DNA of 64,000 bases from Datisca glomerata (lineage: Eukaryota > Streptophyta > Magnoliopsida > Cucurbitales > Datiscaceae), in NCBI GenBank assembly GCA_003255025.1, contig QANY01002785.1, forward strand, positions 962,043-1,026,042. The letters run 5' to 3'. The position numbers and the translations under genes are program-made. Below are positions 11,158-22,088 of this stretch, piece after piece. The notes beneath the pieces are model-generated. The model saw only the letters and a list, made by a program, of their open reading frames with translations, was not told the DNA's origin and did no database searches. Each line of letters opens with the position of its first letter. The first letter of the stretch is position 1.

Positions 11158-14100
11158 ACGATATGACAGGTTTAAGAAAACTGTGATAAAGTCCAATACC
11201 CGCCTATCAATATAACCCATTTTTGTAGTAGTGTGTGTCGATCGAGCATCTTACTTGATATACAACGATATTATACTATTCGATACTCACGTATTTCATA
11301 AAATTGGAGGACATCATCTCTATAATATATGTTCTAGTATCATAACAAAAAATGTCTCTCTCATAGTTAATAATGATGGTATGATCTACTCCCATGTTAA
11401 TGCGTGCATTTGTATAGATATTTTAGGCCAATGGAATTATTGGATTGGTATATTTTTTGTACTAGTCTGCTTTAGAGATTTCTTCTTTACAGATGAAATA
11501 AACACTTTCAAATATATAATAAAGTAATAACATGTAAAACCCTTACAACTTACTAATAAAGTAATAAATACATAAAGTAATAAACATATAAAACCCTTAC
11601 AAATTACAAATAACTAATAAAAACATAATAGTCACTACAATAAATATGGCATCTTATCATCTAAATTAAAAGTAAAAAAGTTTCATGTAAAAACTGTACT
11701 TTTAGTTAAAAGAGTTCCACTCCCGTGCCGTTTTCGATATGACAGGTTTAAGAAAACTGTGATAAAGTCCAATACCCGCCTATCAACATAACCCATTTTT
11801 GTAGTATTGTGTGTCGATCGAGCATCTTACTTGATATACAACGATATTATACTATTCGATACTCACGTATTTCATAAAATTGGAGGACAACATCTCTATA
11901 ATATATGTTCTAGTATCATAACAAAAAATGTCTCTCTCATAGTTAATAATGATGGTATGATCTACTCCTATGTTAATGCGTGCATTTGTATAGATATTTT
12001 AGGCCCATGGAATATATTGGATTGGTAGATTTTTTGTACTAGTCTTCTTTAGAGATGAAATAAACACTTCCAAATAACTAATAAAGTAATAACATGTAAA
12101 ACCCTTACAATTTACTAATAAAGTAATAAATACATAAAGTAATAAACATATAAAACCCTTACAAATTACAAATAACTAATAAACACATAAAAGTCACTAC
12201 AAGAAATATGGCATCCTATCATCTAAATTAAAAGTAAAAAAAGTTTCATGTAAAAATTGTACTGTTAGTTAAAAGAGTTCCACTCCCGTGCCGTTTTCGA
12301 TATGACAGGTTTAAGAAAACTGTGATAAAGTCCAATACCCGCCTATCAATATAACCCATTTTTGTAGTAGTGTGTGTCGATCGAGCATCTTACTTGATGT
12401 ACAACGATATTATACTATTCGATACTCACGTATTTCATAAAACTGGAGGACATCATCTCTATAATATATGTTCTAGTATCATAACAAAAAATGTCTCTCT
12501 CATAGTTAATAATGATGGTATGATCTACTCCCATGTTAATGCGTGCATTTTTATAGATATTTTAGGCCCATTGAATATATTGGATTGGTAGATTTTTTGT
12601 ACTAGTCTTCTTCAGAGATTTCTTCTTTAGAGATGAAATAAACACTTACAAATAACTAATAAAGTAATAACATGTAAAACCCTTACAACGTACTAATAAA
12701 GTAATAAATACATAAAGTAATAAACATATAAAACCCTTACAAATTACAAATAACTAATAAACACATAAAAGTCACTACAAGAAATATGGCATCCTATCAT
12801 CTAAATTAAAACTAAAAAAAGTTTCATGTAAAAATTGTACTGTTAGTTAAAAGAGTTCCACTCCCGTGCCGTTTTCGATATGACAGGTTTAAGAAAACTG
12901 TGATAAAGTCCAATACCCGCCTATCAATATAACCCATTTTTGTAGTAGTGTGTGTCGATCGAGCATCTTACTTGATATACAACGATATTATACTATTCGA
13001 TACTCACGTATTTCATAAAATTGGAGGACATCATCTCTATAATATATGTTCTAGTATCATAACAAAAAAAATGTCTCTCTCATAGTTAATAAGTATGGTA
13101 CGATCTACTCCCATGTTAATGCGTGCATTTTTATAGATATTTTAGGCCCATGGAAAATATTGGATTGGTAGATTTTTTGTACTAGTCTTCTTCAGAGATT
13201 TCTTCTTTAGAGATGAAATAAACACTTCCAAATAACTAATAAAGTAATAACATGTAAAACCCTTACAACGTACTAATAAAGTAATAAAGAGATAAAGTAA
13301 TAAACATATAAAACCCTTACAAATTACAAATAACTAATAAACACATAAAAGTCACTACAAGAAATATGGCATCCTATCATCTAAATTAAAAGTAAAAAAG
13401 TTTCATATAAAAATTGTACTGTTAGTTAAAAGAGTTCCACTCCCGTGCCGTTTTCGATATGACAGGTTTAAGAAAATTGTGATAATGTCCAATACCCGCC
13501 TATCAACATAACCCATTTTTGTAGTATTGTGTGTCGATCGAGCATCTTACTTGATATACAACGATATTATACTATTCGATACTCACGTATTTCATAAAAT
13601 TGGAGGACATTATCTCTATAATATATGTTCTAGTATCATAACAAAAAATGTCTCTCTCATAGTTAATAATGATCGTATGATCTACTCCCATGTTAATGCG
13701 TGCATTTGTATAGATATTTTAGGCCAATGGAATTATTGGATTGGTATTTTTTTTGTACTAGTCTTCTTCAGAGATTTCTTCTTTAGAGATGAAATAAACA
13801 CTTACAAATAACTAATAAAGTAATAACATGTAAAACCCTTACAACTTACTAATAAAGTAATAAATACATAAAGTAATAAACATATAAAACCCTTACAAAT
13901 TACAAATAAATAATAAACACATAAAAGTCACTACAATAAATATGGCATCTTATCATCTAAATTAAAAGTAAAAAAGTTTCATGTAAAAACTGTACTGTTA
14001 GTTAAAAGAGTTCCACTCCCGTGTTGTTTTCGATATGACAGGTTTAAGAAAACTGTGATAAAGTCCAATACCCGCCTATCAATATAATCCATTTTTGTAG

Positions 14101-14504
14101 TAGTGTGTGTCGATCGAGCATCTTACTTGATGTACAATGATATTATACTATTCGATACTCACGTATTTCATAAAACTGGAGGACATCATTTCTATAATAT
14201 ATGTTCTAGTATCATAACAAAAAATGTCTCTCTCATAGTTAATAATGATGGTATGATCTACTCCCATGTTAATGCGTGCATTTGTATAGGTATTTTAGGC
14301 CCATGGAATATATTGGATTGGTATATTTTTGCACTAGTCTTCTTCCGAGATTTCTTCTTTAGAGATGAAATAAACACTTACAAATAACTAATAAAGTAAT
14401 AACATGTAAAACCCTTACAACTTACTAATAAAGTAATAAATACATAAAGTAATAAACATGTAAAACCCTTACAAATTACAAATAACTAATAAACACATAA
14501 AAGT
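11158..14504. repeat. Tandem array, about 575-bp unit, about 5.8 copies
   Basis: The marker 'gtgtcgatcgagcatcttac' recurs at positions close to 11233, 11809, 12372, 12950, 13529 and 14105, a spacing of 563-579 bases. Each unit is a spacer of 385-402 bp ending in 'cacataaaagt' plus a 177-178 bp MITE-like segment. Units look roughly 97% alike by eye, so the array is young. The first unit has only the right part of the MITE (from about 11158). After the last spacer the 7.6-kb element X begins exactly where the next MITE would. The conserved open frame in the spacer has no ATG start and differs between copies by amino-acid-changing substitutions, so I do not call it a gene. Confidence 0.95.
11633..14105 (+). 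mobile_element. Five MITE-like copies with CACTA-type ends inside the array
   Basis: Copies lie at 11633-11809, 12195-12372, 12773-12950, 13353-13529 and 13929-14105. The left end reads CACTACAAGAAATATGG and the reverse complement of the right end reads CACTACTACAAAAATGG, 14 of 17 matching. The flanking triplets are AGT on the left and TGT on the right, so a 3-bp target duplication is imperfect. No coding capacity. The left end is shared with element X. Confidence 0.7.
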
Positions 14505-14779
14505 AACTACAAGAAATATGGCATTCTATAAGATTAAAATACAAGATTTGTAGTCTTCTCTTGTTAAAAGCTCAAAACAATAAGGGATTTTAGGAATCAA
14601 GTAAAATCTATTCATGTCAAAAGTAAAAAAAATTCGGGAGACAAAATAGATGTGGGACTGAAGCGAGACATAAGCAAAAATTGGAGACCGTCGAATCATT
14701 TCATTCTCGAGCTCTCTCAGTGGCTCGATATTCTTCTCCATTTTTAGAGTAGCTCAAATGGTTGCTTTTCTCTAAAAAT

Positions 14780-15060
14780 TGATTCGTCTCAATTCTTTAA
14801 AGCATCCAGTCCTTCTCTCTCTCTTTCGGTTCTTCTCCAGAATAAAGCACAGAGATCCTTGCAGATTCTCCCTCTCAGACGACCTAGGGCTAGGCCTTCG
14901 ACGAGGAAGCACAAAGATCCTCCCAACTTCTCCCTCTTAGACGACCTTCTCTCCATCACCGCAGCTTCAACGTCGCCCCAACCTCCTTGTCTTGTGCTCA
15001 CCTCGTTATCTATCACCGATGTAACCAACCTCTTTTCATGAAGGTAAACAACTCTAAGAG
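14780..15060 (+). other. Possible captured 5' leader and first exon of a host gene
   Basis: This stretch is GC-richer than its surroundings and pyrimidine-rich, like a plant 5' untranslated leader. It ends with ATGAAG followed by GTAAAC, which could be a start codon next to a splice donor. Further donor-like (GGAG/GTAAGT near 15208) and acceptor-like (TTTGCAG near 17420) words follow. I do not recognise the encoded peptide, so host origin is an inference. Confidence 0.3.
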
Positions 15061-18060
15061 AGGAGTCAAAATCCATCCATTTTCTTCCTATTCTTTACTC
15101 AAGCAATTTGAGCTATTTTTATGCTTTTTGGGGGTAAATCAGTCCTCGTATTTGGGTTTTGTTTCTAGCGATTGTGTATTAGAAGTTTTGGAGTGGCACA
15201 TTTGGGAGGTAAGTTCATTAATTTATCCGATCTTTTGCATTTTTTACTAATTAGAGTTTAAGGTTTGGTTTTAGATCAGTTCGCATGTTTCAAAATATAG
15301 GTTTCAACACTTTTTCTTCCACTTATGAACTGTGATTAGAGTTTTAAAGGTTAAAGAATAGATAAGGTGCTGAGTGAGGTGGTCCAACAGTGCAGGTACA
15401 TCTCGTAGTACTGGGTGCAGATTCTAAGGGCTCGTGCTGTTAGTGGTGAGTCTTTGTGGATTTCCTCTCCCCTCTTTATTTCTGGTTGTGGTTTTAATTT
15501 AGGGTAAATAAATGAGGAGGTAAAGAAGTTTGCTCAACTTTATGCTATTATTTTGCATTCTGTAATTCTATGGCAACAGTTGTTAGGTGAACCAAGCCAC
15601 TTTGGATCTTGAACATAAAAATTGTAGGAGAAAAGGGTATAAGTATACATGTGGTGATTTTCACACATTTTCATTGTGTATTATGCTTCACATGCCAATT
15701 TCCTTTCTTTTGCTAATGTACTTGTCATGTGCGCATTATCATAAATCGAGGCTTTTTCTAGAAGCTGCTTCAATGATGGTGGAAACTAGGTGGACGAAGA
15801 GTTTGCTTCTATTCAATCATCTGCAACTTCAGTGATGGTGGAAACCATTTGTAGCCACCCAGGCAAGTTGCAGCATTGCCCCTTTGACCAATACAAATAC
15901 TTAAGAATCCATTAATCACACTTTTGGTTTAAAATAAAATTGGGCATTTGAACTTTTTTTAAAGCACTCGCAATTTTTTCTAAATATTAACTTTTAACAT
16001 TTATCATACTTTAGGAGTTTTTAGGATGGAAATGGGTGAAAATGAAACTAATGCAGAAACTAAATCATATTTTGGTCTACTTTAATGGTTGTCCTTAATA
16101 AAATTTAACATCAAGAATGTATAGTACTTTTTACTTTGTTAATTATTTCTACATTTAGTAGTTGTCTGATTTGATATACTTTAATAGTTGTGTAATTTGG
16201 TGTAACATTGCATTACAAACATTCCTCAATATTTTTTAGATAAAACAGTGAATAGTTAGGTGTGCTTTCCTATTCTTCCATGTTTAAAATGTTATTAGAC
16301 ATTTAACCAGCCCTTCAAATGATTTTTTAACAATTGCATACCCTCTGATATCTATTAATGCAGGTTGCAGTCTTTTTGGCAGCTTGCATATACTTCCTAA
16401 ATGAGAATACAAAAATCTTGGCTTGAGCTTTCATTATCAAGTAAAATTATATGAACCGTATAAAAACTAGAAAGGCAGAAGATGTCTTCCATTTCTCTGT
16501 TACAGTTAATTAACACTCACATGCTGACTCACTTTTATGCATAATTGCTGCTCTCTTGTGACTGGTTGGGTATGTGATTCTGTTATGGTACCCAATATTC
16601 CATCAATATTGATGCACTGACTTGGTCACTTGAACTCCTCACGTCTCTAGTAGCATGCCTCTTCTTGTTTGTTTCTAGTACTTTTCTCAAGTAGAAACAT
16701 GGATTATTATTATATAAAGGGAAACGCACTACTTTTGACTGTTACATTATGCTCCTCTTTCTCTATATTAGTTGTTATTTTTTTGTGTTTTGATCAAGAT
16801 TCTTGTAATTTCTTTGTAATATTGAATATGTTAAAATCTAAGCTTCTTTCACGTGTAATCTAGTTTATATCAAGAGTTTTCTAGTTGGTTGAATTCAAAA
16901 GTGGGCGGTTGAGAGATTTTTTAGATGAATTAGTATTAGAACAAAAATTTGTAGGATGTTTCTTTGCGTTAGGATGCTTATTAATTAGTAAGCATTTAAT
17001 GAAACATCTCACTTACAGAAATGATGCAAAGGATAACTGATGGTACACTTAATTCACATAGCTAATTAGTTTTTGGTTTTGCATGTTTTAGTAGTGTGAG
17101 TTTAATTTCTGAAGTTTTCTTGATGAGTTTTCTCTGTTTGAAATCTGATTGGTTGTATATCGTTAACCACATATGAAATCTAATGCGAAAAGGTCATAAT
17201 TGTTAGGTAACTCTATAATTGTTATTGTTTCTAGTTGTGTGTAGAATTTTTTCTTCTAATTTTGTCATCTTTTGGTTATGTATTGCTTCTCTCTTAAACA
17301 TAACACAACTGCTTCATCGCCTAATGCAACTTTTTTTTTCTCTGTTTCCATTTATGAACTGTTATTGATGAGTTTTTAGTTCTGTATGCCTTGGTAGTTG
17401 TTATTGTTATGGTTTTGCAGGTTTTTCAACTTAAGGCTAATGGGAGTAGAAATGATAAATTTGGCTCAGAATCTCCTCTTTGGGGAATTTGCTAGTGAGC
17501 TTAGCTGTTATAAAATGAATTTTTTCATTTTACCATTGTTAAATCCCCGATCAATGAAATAAGAACTAAATTCCAAGCTGAAACAACATCATATGCTTGA
17601 ATTAAAATGTTTATCATTTATGGTTGGGTTTGCATCAATTTAGGAATTAAGTGCAAGTTGATTGACATTTGAATATCTTGATTCTAGGAAATCTTGTTAA
17701 GCTTTTCATTGCCCAGTTCACAAGCTTAAGTTAACAATCTTGATTTGATATGTCAAGCACATCAACTTGTACAAGTAAGTGCTAAGTACATGTTTCAAGA
17801 CAAACACCTCAAGACTGTTGAGTCTCAAAACTTTATGATATTATCTACTATATGAATTAGTATTATCAAGTTGGTGGAATTTTGGTTCTTGAATTTGCAG
17901 TATGGTATGCCTCAAATCATTGTTATTCTTGTGGAATGGAGCTTCAATGTTGAGTCTCAATGAGAATTTAGTGAGAATTTATGCCGGCCTTGTATCACAT
18001 ATTCAGATATTTTCTTTTTATCTATAGGTTATCTCCCGACTTTGGCAACTATACCAGTCT
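15061..18060. other. Intron-like AT-rich DNA inside element X
   Basis: T-rich sequence with scattered splice-like words and short open frames that match nothing I know. It could be introns of a captured gene. Confidence 0.4.
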
Positions 18061-18076
18061 ATAGGTTGTCTCCAAA

Positions 18077-18284
18077 ACCCTAAACCCCAAAACCCTAAAC
18101 CCTAAACCCTAAAACCCTAAAAACTCTAAAACCCTAAAAACCCTAAAACTCTAAACCCTAAACCCTAAACCCTAAACCCTAAAACCCTAAAAACCCTAAA
18201 ACCCTAAAAACCCTAAAACCCTAAAAACCCTAAAACCCTAAAAACCCTAAAACCCTACACCCTAAACCCTAAACCCTAGATACT
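18077..18284. repeat. Interstitial telomeric repeat block (CCCTAAA)n
   Basis: About 200 bp of CCCTAAA repeats mixed with 8- and 9-base variants CCCTAAAA and CCCTAAAAA. From about 18180 the variants alternate regularly as an approximately 17-bp dimer. The right edge joins a LINE fragment at a CTAGGG word (minus strand) shared by both sequences. Confidence 0.95.
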
Positions 18285-19470
18285 CCACCATAATCTGAGC
18301 TTCATCCATGTTTATTCCCTCAAGTTCATGATCAATGGTCTTTGGGAGCTCAGATAAGACATCTACTTCAATGCAAACTTTAGCAAAAGAAATCTTAGAC
18401 CCATTGGAAATTATAGCATCTGCTAGGAAAGGCTTCATAAAACATGAGGTATATTCCACAATTTGACCCACACAAGTATCTTGCTCAGTTTATCTTTATA
18501 GAGCTTCATATTTGGACTCCACTCCTTCAAAATGATATGCTTCCATAGTAAATACCAAGGGCCCCTTGAAGTACTGCATCCTTATCCTCTAACTTGAAGA
18601 ACTTAAAAAAGAAGAATCTTGCTTCATCTTCTGCAACATCTTTTAGACCTCTTTTATCCCAGAGACGATGAACTACATGATTGAAAAAGTTGAATGATGG
18701 CTCTTGTACAGAACGACTTCCTCTTGGATTTTATATTTTCCACTCTTCTCATTCCTTCGAGGTTTTTCAGCAACCACTATAAACGGCACATTAGGTCACC
18801 TGACACGGTCTATCCATTTTGGTGTATTACCAGCAGAATCACCATTGTCATGCATGGCCTCTTTTTCCTCTGAAAGCCCTTTATAGATGGTATTGTCTAA
18901 AATAGACTTCTGAAGGTTTATAATTGTCTTTGAACCGGAGGGTAGAGGTGGAAATTCTGCCTCCACCTCTAAGTTTCCATTAAACTCTGTTTGAAAGCTT
19001 AAGATCATGAGGTACCTCTTGACAACTCGATGAAGAACGTGTAGGGACCTTTGAATCTTTGTCTCCCTAAGTTGCTAAGACTAGAGTGATATCTTTGTCC
19101 ATATTAGGGTTTTGTAGGGATTGGCCATGGACGACGTCAGCAGTGTTATCTTCATTCGTTAAAGTTGGCACCTTTGCATTATGGTTTTTGAGTAAACTCC
19201 TATTTTTAGGAGGTCTACCTCAATGTTCGGGGCCTTGGTTTTCCTCTAGGTTAATATTTAATGCAAAGAAATGCTTGAAACGTTGGAACAATCAACCAAA
19301 AGAGATTTTTCACCATGTAACCATGAAAGTTATCGCCTTTCTTTCCCATCAAACCTCCTAGCAACAATCAACAGTAAAAACTAGCTCCAAGCTCAGGTAT
19401 GATGACTGTAGGCATACACCATTGGCACGAAAAGCAAGAAACCATAAGAGCTTAGAGAGAGAAGATCTAG
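18285..19470 (-). pseudogene. LINE ORF1 fragment with DUF4283, joined to telomeric repeats
   Basis: On the minus strand, frames give EFPPLPSGSKTIINLQ, NTPKWIDRV, then FFKLEDKDAVLQG, WSPNMKLYKDKLSKILVWVK and SFAKVCIEVDVLSELPKTI, ending in VEYLGFRV. This is the plant L1 ORF1 layout (proline-rich start, DUF4283, before the zinc knuckle). The fragment at 4545-6225 is the same family in the other orientation. The coding part stops at the position where LINE-1 here reads VEYLRILKR, and telomeric repeat begins. Frameshifts and stops rule out function. Confidence 0.7.
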
Positions 19471-21639
19471 GAGGAAACTAATAATAATGTGAATATTTTT
19501 TGGTCAAAAGGTAAATATATTCAACTAAAAGATCTAAACTTATACAAGGGGCATACCCCAGGTTTACAACACGTATTATATTACTAAGCTTAGAACTAGA
19601 TAGATATTAATTACACACTATACTTCTATACAAAGAGCACACATGACAAACTACCAAGAACAATACCATAATGAAGATTCAGCACATAAACCACACCAAG
19701 GTATTACATAGAGTAAACTAAAGCTGAAAGCGACACCAAACCAGAATATAACACAAACAATCCAACTATCAACCTACTATATCTAACCTAACTAATCACC
19801 TCAAGAATAAAGCATGGTGTACCATAATAAATTACACTAACAAGCCTAATCGCACAAATACTGAACAACCAAAATTAAGAACAACACGACGACCAATAAC
19901 TTAGAACGGCCAAATGAGTGACCTCACCAGTTTGTATTTTGGATGCGGAACATGTTAATTATTTCTACTCATGAACTATTTTTCTTGAAGGGATTGTTCA
20001 CAGAAGGTTTCTTTTAGATCCCTTCTCTTGGAGGCTCAACCACAATTGCTTCTTGACAAAGTGATTCTTCTTGTGGCCCAGTCTTATGTCCAATCTGTTA
20101 CACAAGCACGTTGTAATACATCAACTTTTCTATCCATTTCCATCTTTATTATTCAAAAGGTCCGAGTCATCTGGATTTTTGAAGTCTTTTGGATTTTTGA
20201 AAAATATTGATTTACTCAATACCCTGCTGGAACTATACTATGTCAATGATTTTTATGAAGGTTCCAATTGCTTTGAGTACATAGTCATTTATTTGTGGGA
20301 ATTGTTTTGCCTTAACTTTACTTTTTCAGGTTGCTTAAGTTGGATATATTGGTCTAAGATGTTTTCATAAACAATGCACATCCTGGTAGTCCTTACGTCT
20401 TTGGACTTGTGGAGGTTTACCATGATCTTCACTTTCAAGAACCAACGCTTGTTGTCGGTATGTGAACCATTTCATATCAATGCTTATGTGAATTATGATC
20501 TCATGCATTACTATTTTTTATTTTTTCTGCCCTTGATGTTTCCAGCCCATACTTCAGAGATTCGATCTCCTCTTTTTTATTTTTCACTAAGTTCTATTTT
20601 CCTTCTGTTATTTCCTTCGTAAAATTTTATAATACTTTGGACATTTGCAAAGCACCCAGTTAGTTATACGATAGACTTGAGCCATGAGGTTGAAAAGTGG
20701 GATCTGTCAATGAGCTCCACATATGACTCGAACTCGAATGGGGTGAAATTGTAGGAGAATAATTTTAGTAAGTTGATGATCAGTTCAGTGTATTTATAAA
20801 GGTAGAAAATCATTCTTCCATCCTAGTTAATGTTTAGAATATAGGTCTTAATCAAGTTTTTACATTCTTTGAGCTTCTCAATCCAACTGCTTTTTTGTTG
20901 CGTTTTACTACACTGTTATGAATAATGACTATATGCTTTACTATATCTACCCTATGCTTTTTAACAAGTACAATGAAATAGTGATAGCTGCGAAGATCCT
21001 TGCTTGCGTTCTTTTTATAATTATAATATGGGAAATTCCTAGAGTGTTTGACATAATCTAGAGTCGGTTAACATTCCTTTTAGGTAAGTAAAATGAACTT
21101 TCTAATCCTTATATATTACAATATTGAGTGGCTTCTTTAATTAATTAGCTAGACATGAGATGTTTCATAAAAGACATGAGAATAATGATAAGAAACAAAA
21201 GATAAAGAACTGAGGATATTGATCAATATGTTGGTATGTCTTTTCATTATACAACGAATTGTATCTTTGCTTACTTTATGTTTTTTATGCAATTCTACAA
21301 AATCATATAGTGTGCTTGAAAATATGTAGTGTTATTTTCTCAAAGTTAAAATGGTGATGTGAGCACTATGAAATTATCTTAAAGTTACTGTCTTATGCTT
21401 TAAAATGCTAGACCTATAATCCCTTGAAAGATTTTCACATGGCATCAAATTTTGACGAGTTAAGTACTGAAACTTTAAAATTATTTTGTAGTGTCTCTGA
21501 AACTTTTAGATGTTTTTTTATTTTTTGAATAGCACGTTGTATTAGTAGACTAAGTACTAATACTTTTAGATGATAATTATGGATGATACTTAATGGATAA
21601 TATTTTGAGAAAATAAAATAATGTTTGAATGGCTTTTAG
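19471..21639. other. Unassigned DNA inside element X
   Basis: Starts with a 'ttttttggtcaaaaggtaaa' word that plant LINE tails often carry. Several open frames of 60-99 codons (for example 20028-20370) show no family I recognise and no splice pattern I trust. Confidence 0.4.
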
Positions 21640-22059
21640 TCTAGTAATATATTAATTTTAATATTTAAACATGTACGTAAGCAGGTGCATATAAATTGAT
21701 TGTAAGAAAATAGCATTTATAAAATGCCAGAAAAATCTCTTTATAAGAGATATAATTTATAACAAAAAATTATATCAATGAGATTAAAAAAGATTTATGG
21801 TATTCGATTTAATAGGATAGAAAAATATATGTGAATATTATTCACGAGAATTAAAAACACCTGCTGAATAAAAGTAACATGAGTCGTAAAACCTCATTAA
21901 ACAACGTTCTACAGGAGTCAAAAAATCCTACAAAAAGTGAGATACCACAATGTCTTCACAAGAGGCGTTGCGCCTCGCTAAAAATACAGACTTTTAATAT
22001 GAGGGAATGTCACATGCGCCGCATGAACCTGTGGATTACTTTTCATGGGGATATACGCT
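21640..22059. repeat. Right subterminal region of element X, family shared with 42605-42911
   Basis: Contains short palindromes such as GAGGCGTTGCGCCTC and CATGCGCCGCATG and the word 'cagacttttaatatgag'. About 140 bp of this (21905-22045) is matched at 42765-42905 at roughly 80% identity by eye, which marks a second, truncated copy of the family. Confidence 0.6.
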
Positions 22060-22088
22060 TCTTGTAAAATGTCATATTTCTTGTAGTG

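Larger units (their letters stand above)
14505..22088. mobile_element. Element X: 7.6-kb TIR element with AGT target duplication
   Basis: The left terminus (14505-14533) and the reverse complement of the right terminus (22060-22088) match at 25 of 29 positions: CACTACAAGAAATATG, then G or A, then CATT. The first base of the left copy is A instead of C. AGT flanks both sides (14502-14504 and 22089-22091), the 3-bp duplication expected for CACTA-type elements. I see no transposase inside, so it is non-autonomous. Contents: a leader-like segment at 14780-15060, intron-like DNA, a telomeric repeat block, a LINE fragment and unassigned DNA. It inserted into the transposase gene of CACTA element B. 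Confidence 0.8.

Noticed and set aside
11231..14387. Conserved 73-98 codon open frame beginning CVDRASYL in each unit of the tandem array
   Set aside because: It starts with GTG or TTG, not ATG. Copies are similar because the DNA repeat is young, substitutions between copies change amino acids freely (I/M, I/T, H/Q), and one copy is frameshifted.
18077..18284. True chromosome end
   Set aside because: Unique sequence and transposon DNA continue for kilobases on both sides, so the telomeric repeats are interstitial.
20028..20622. Overlapping plus-strand frames of 60-99 codons inside element X as a captured host gene
   Set aside because: I could not recognise any domain or a consistent exon pattern; kept only as unassigned DNA.
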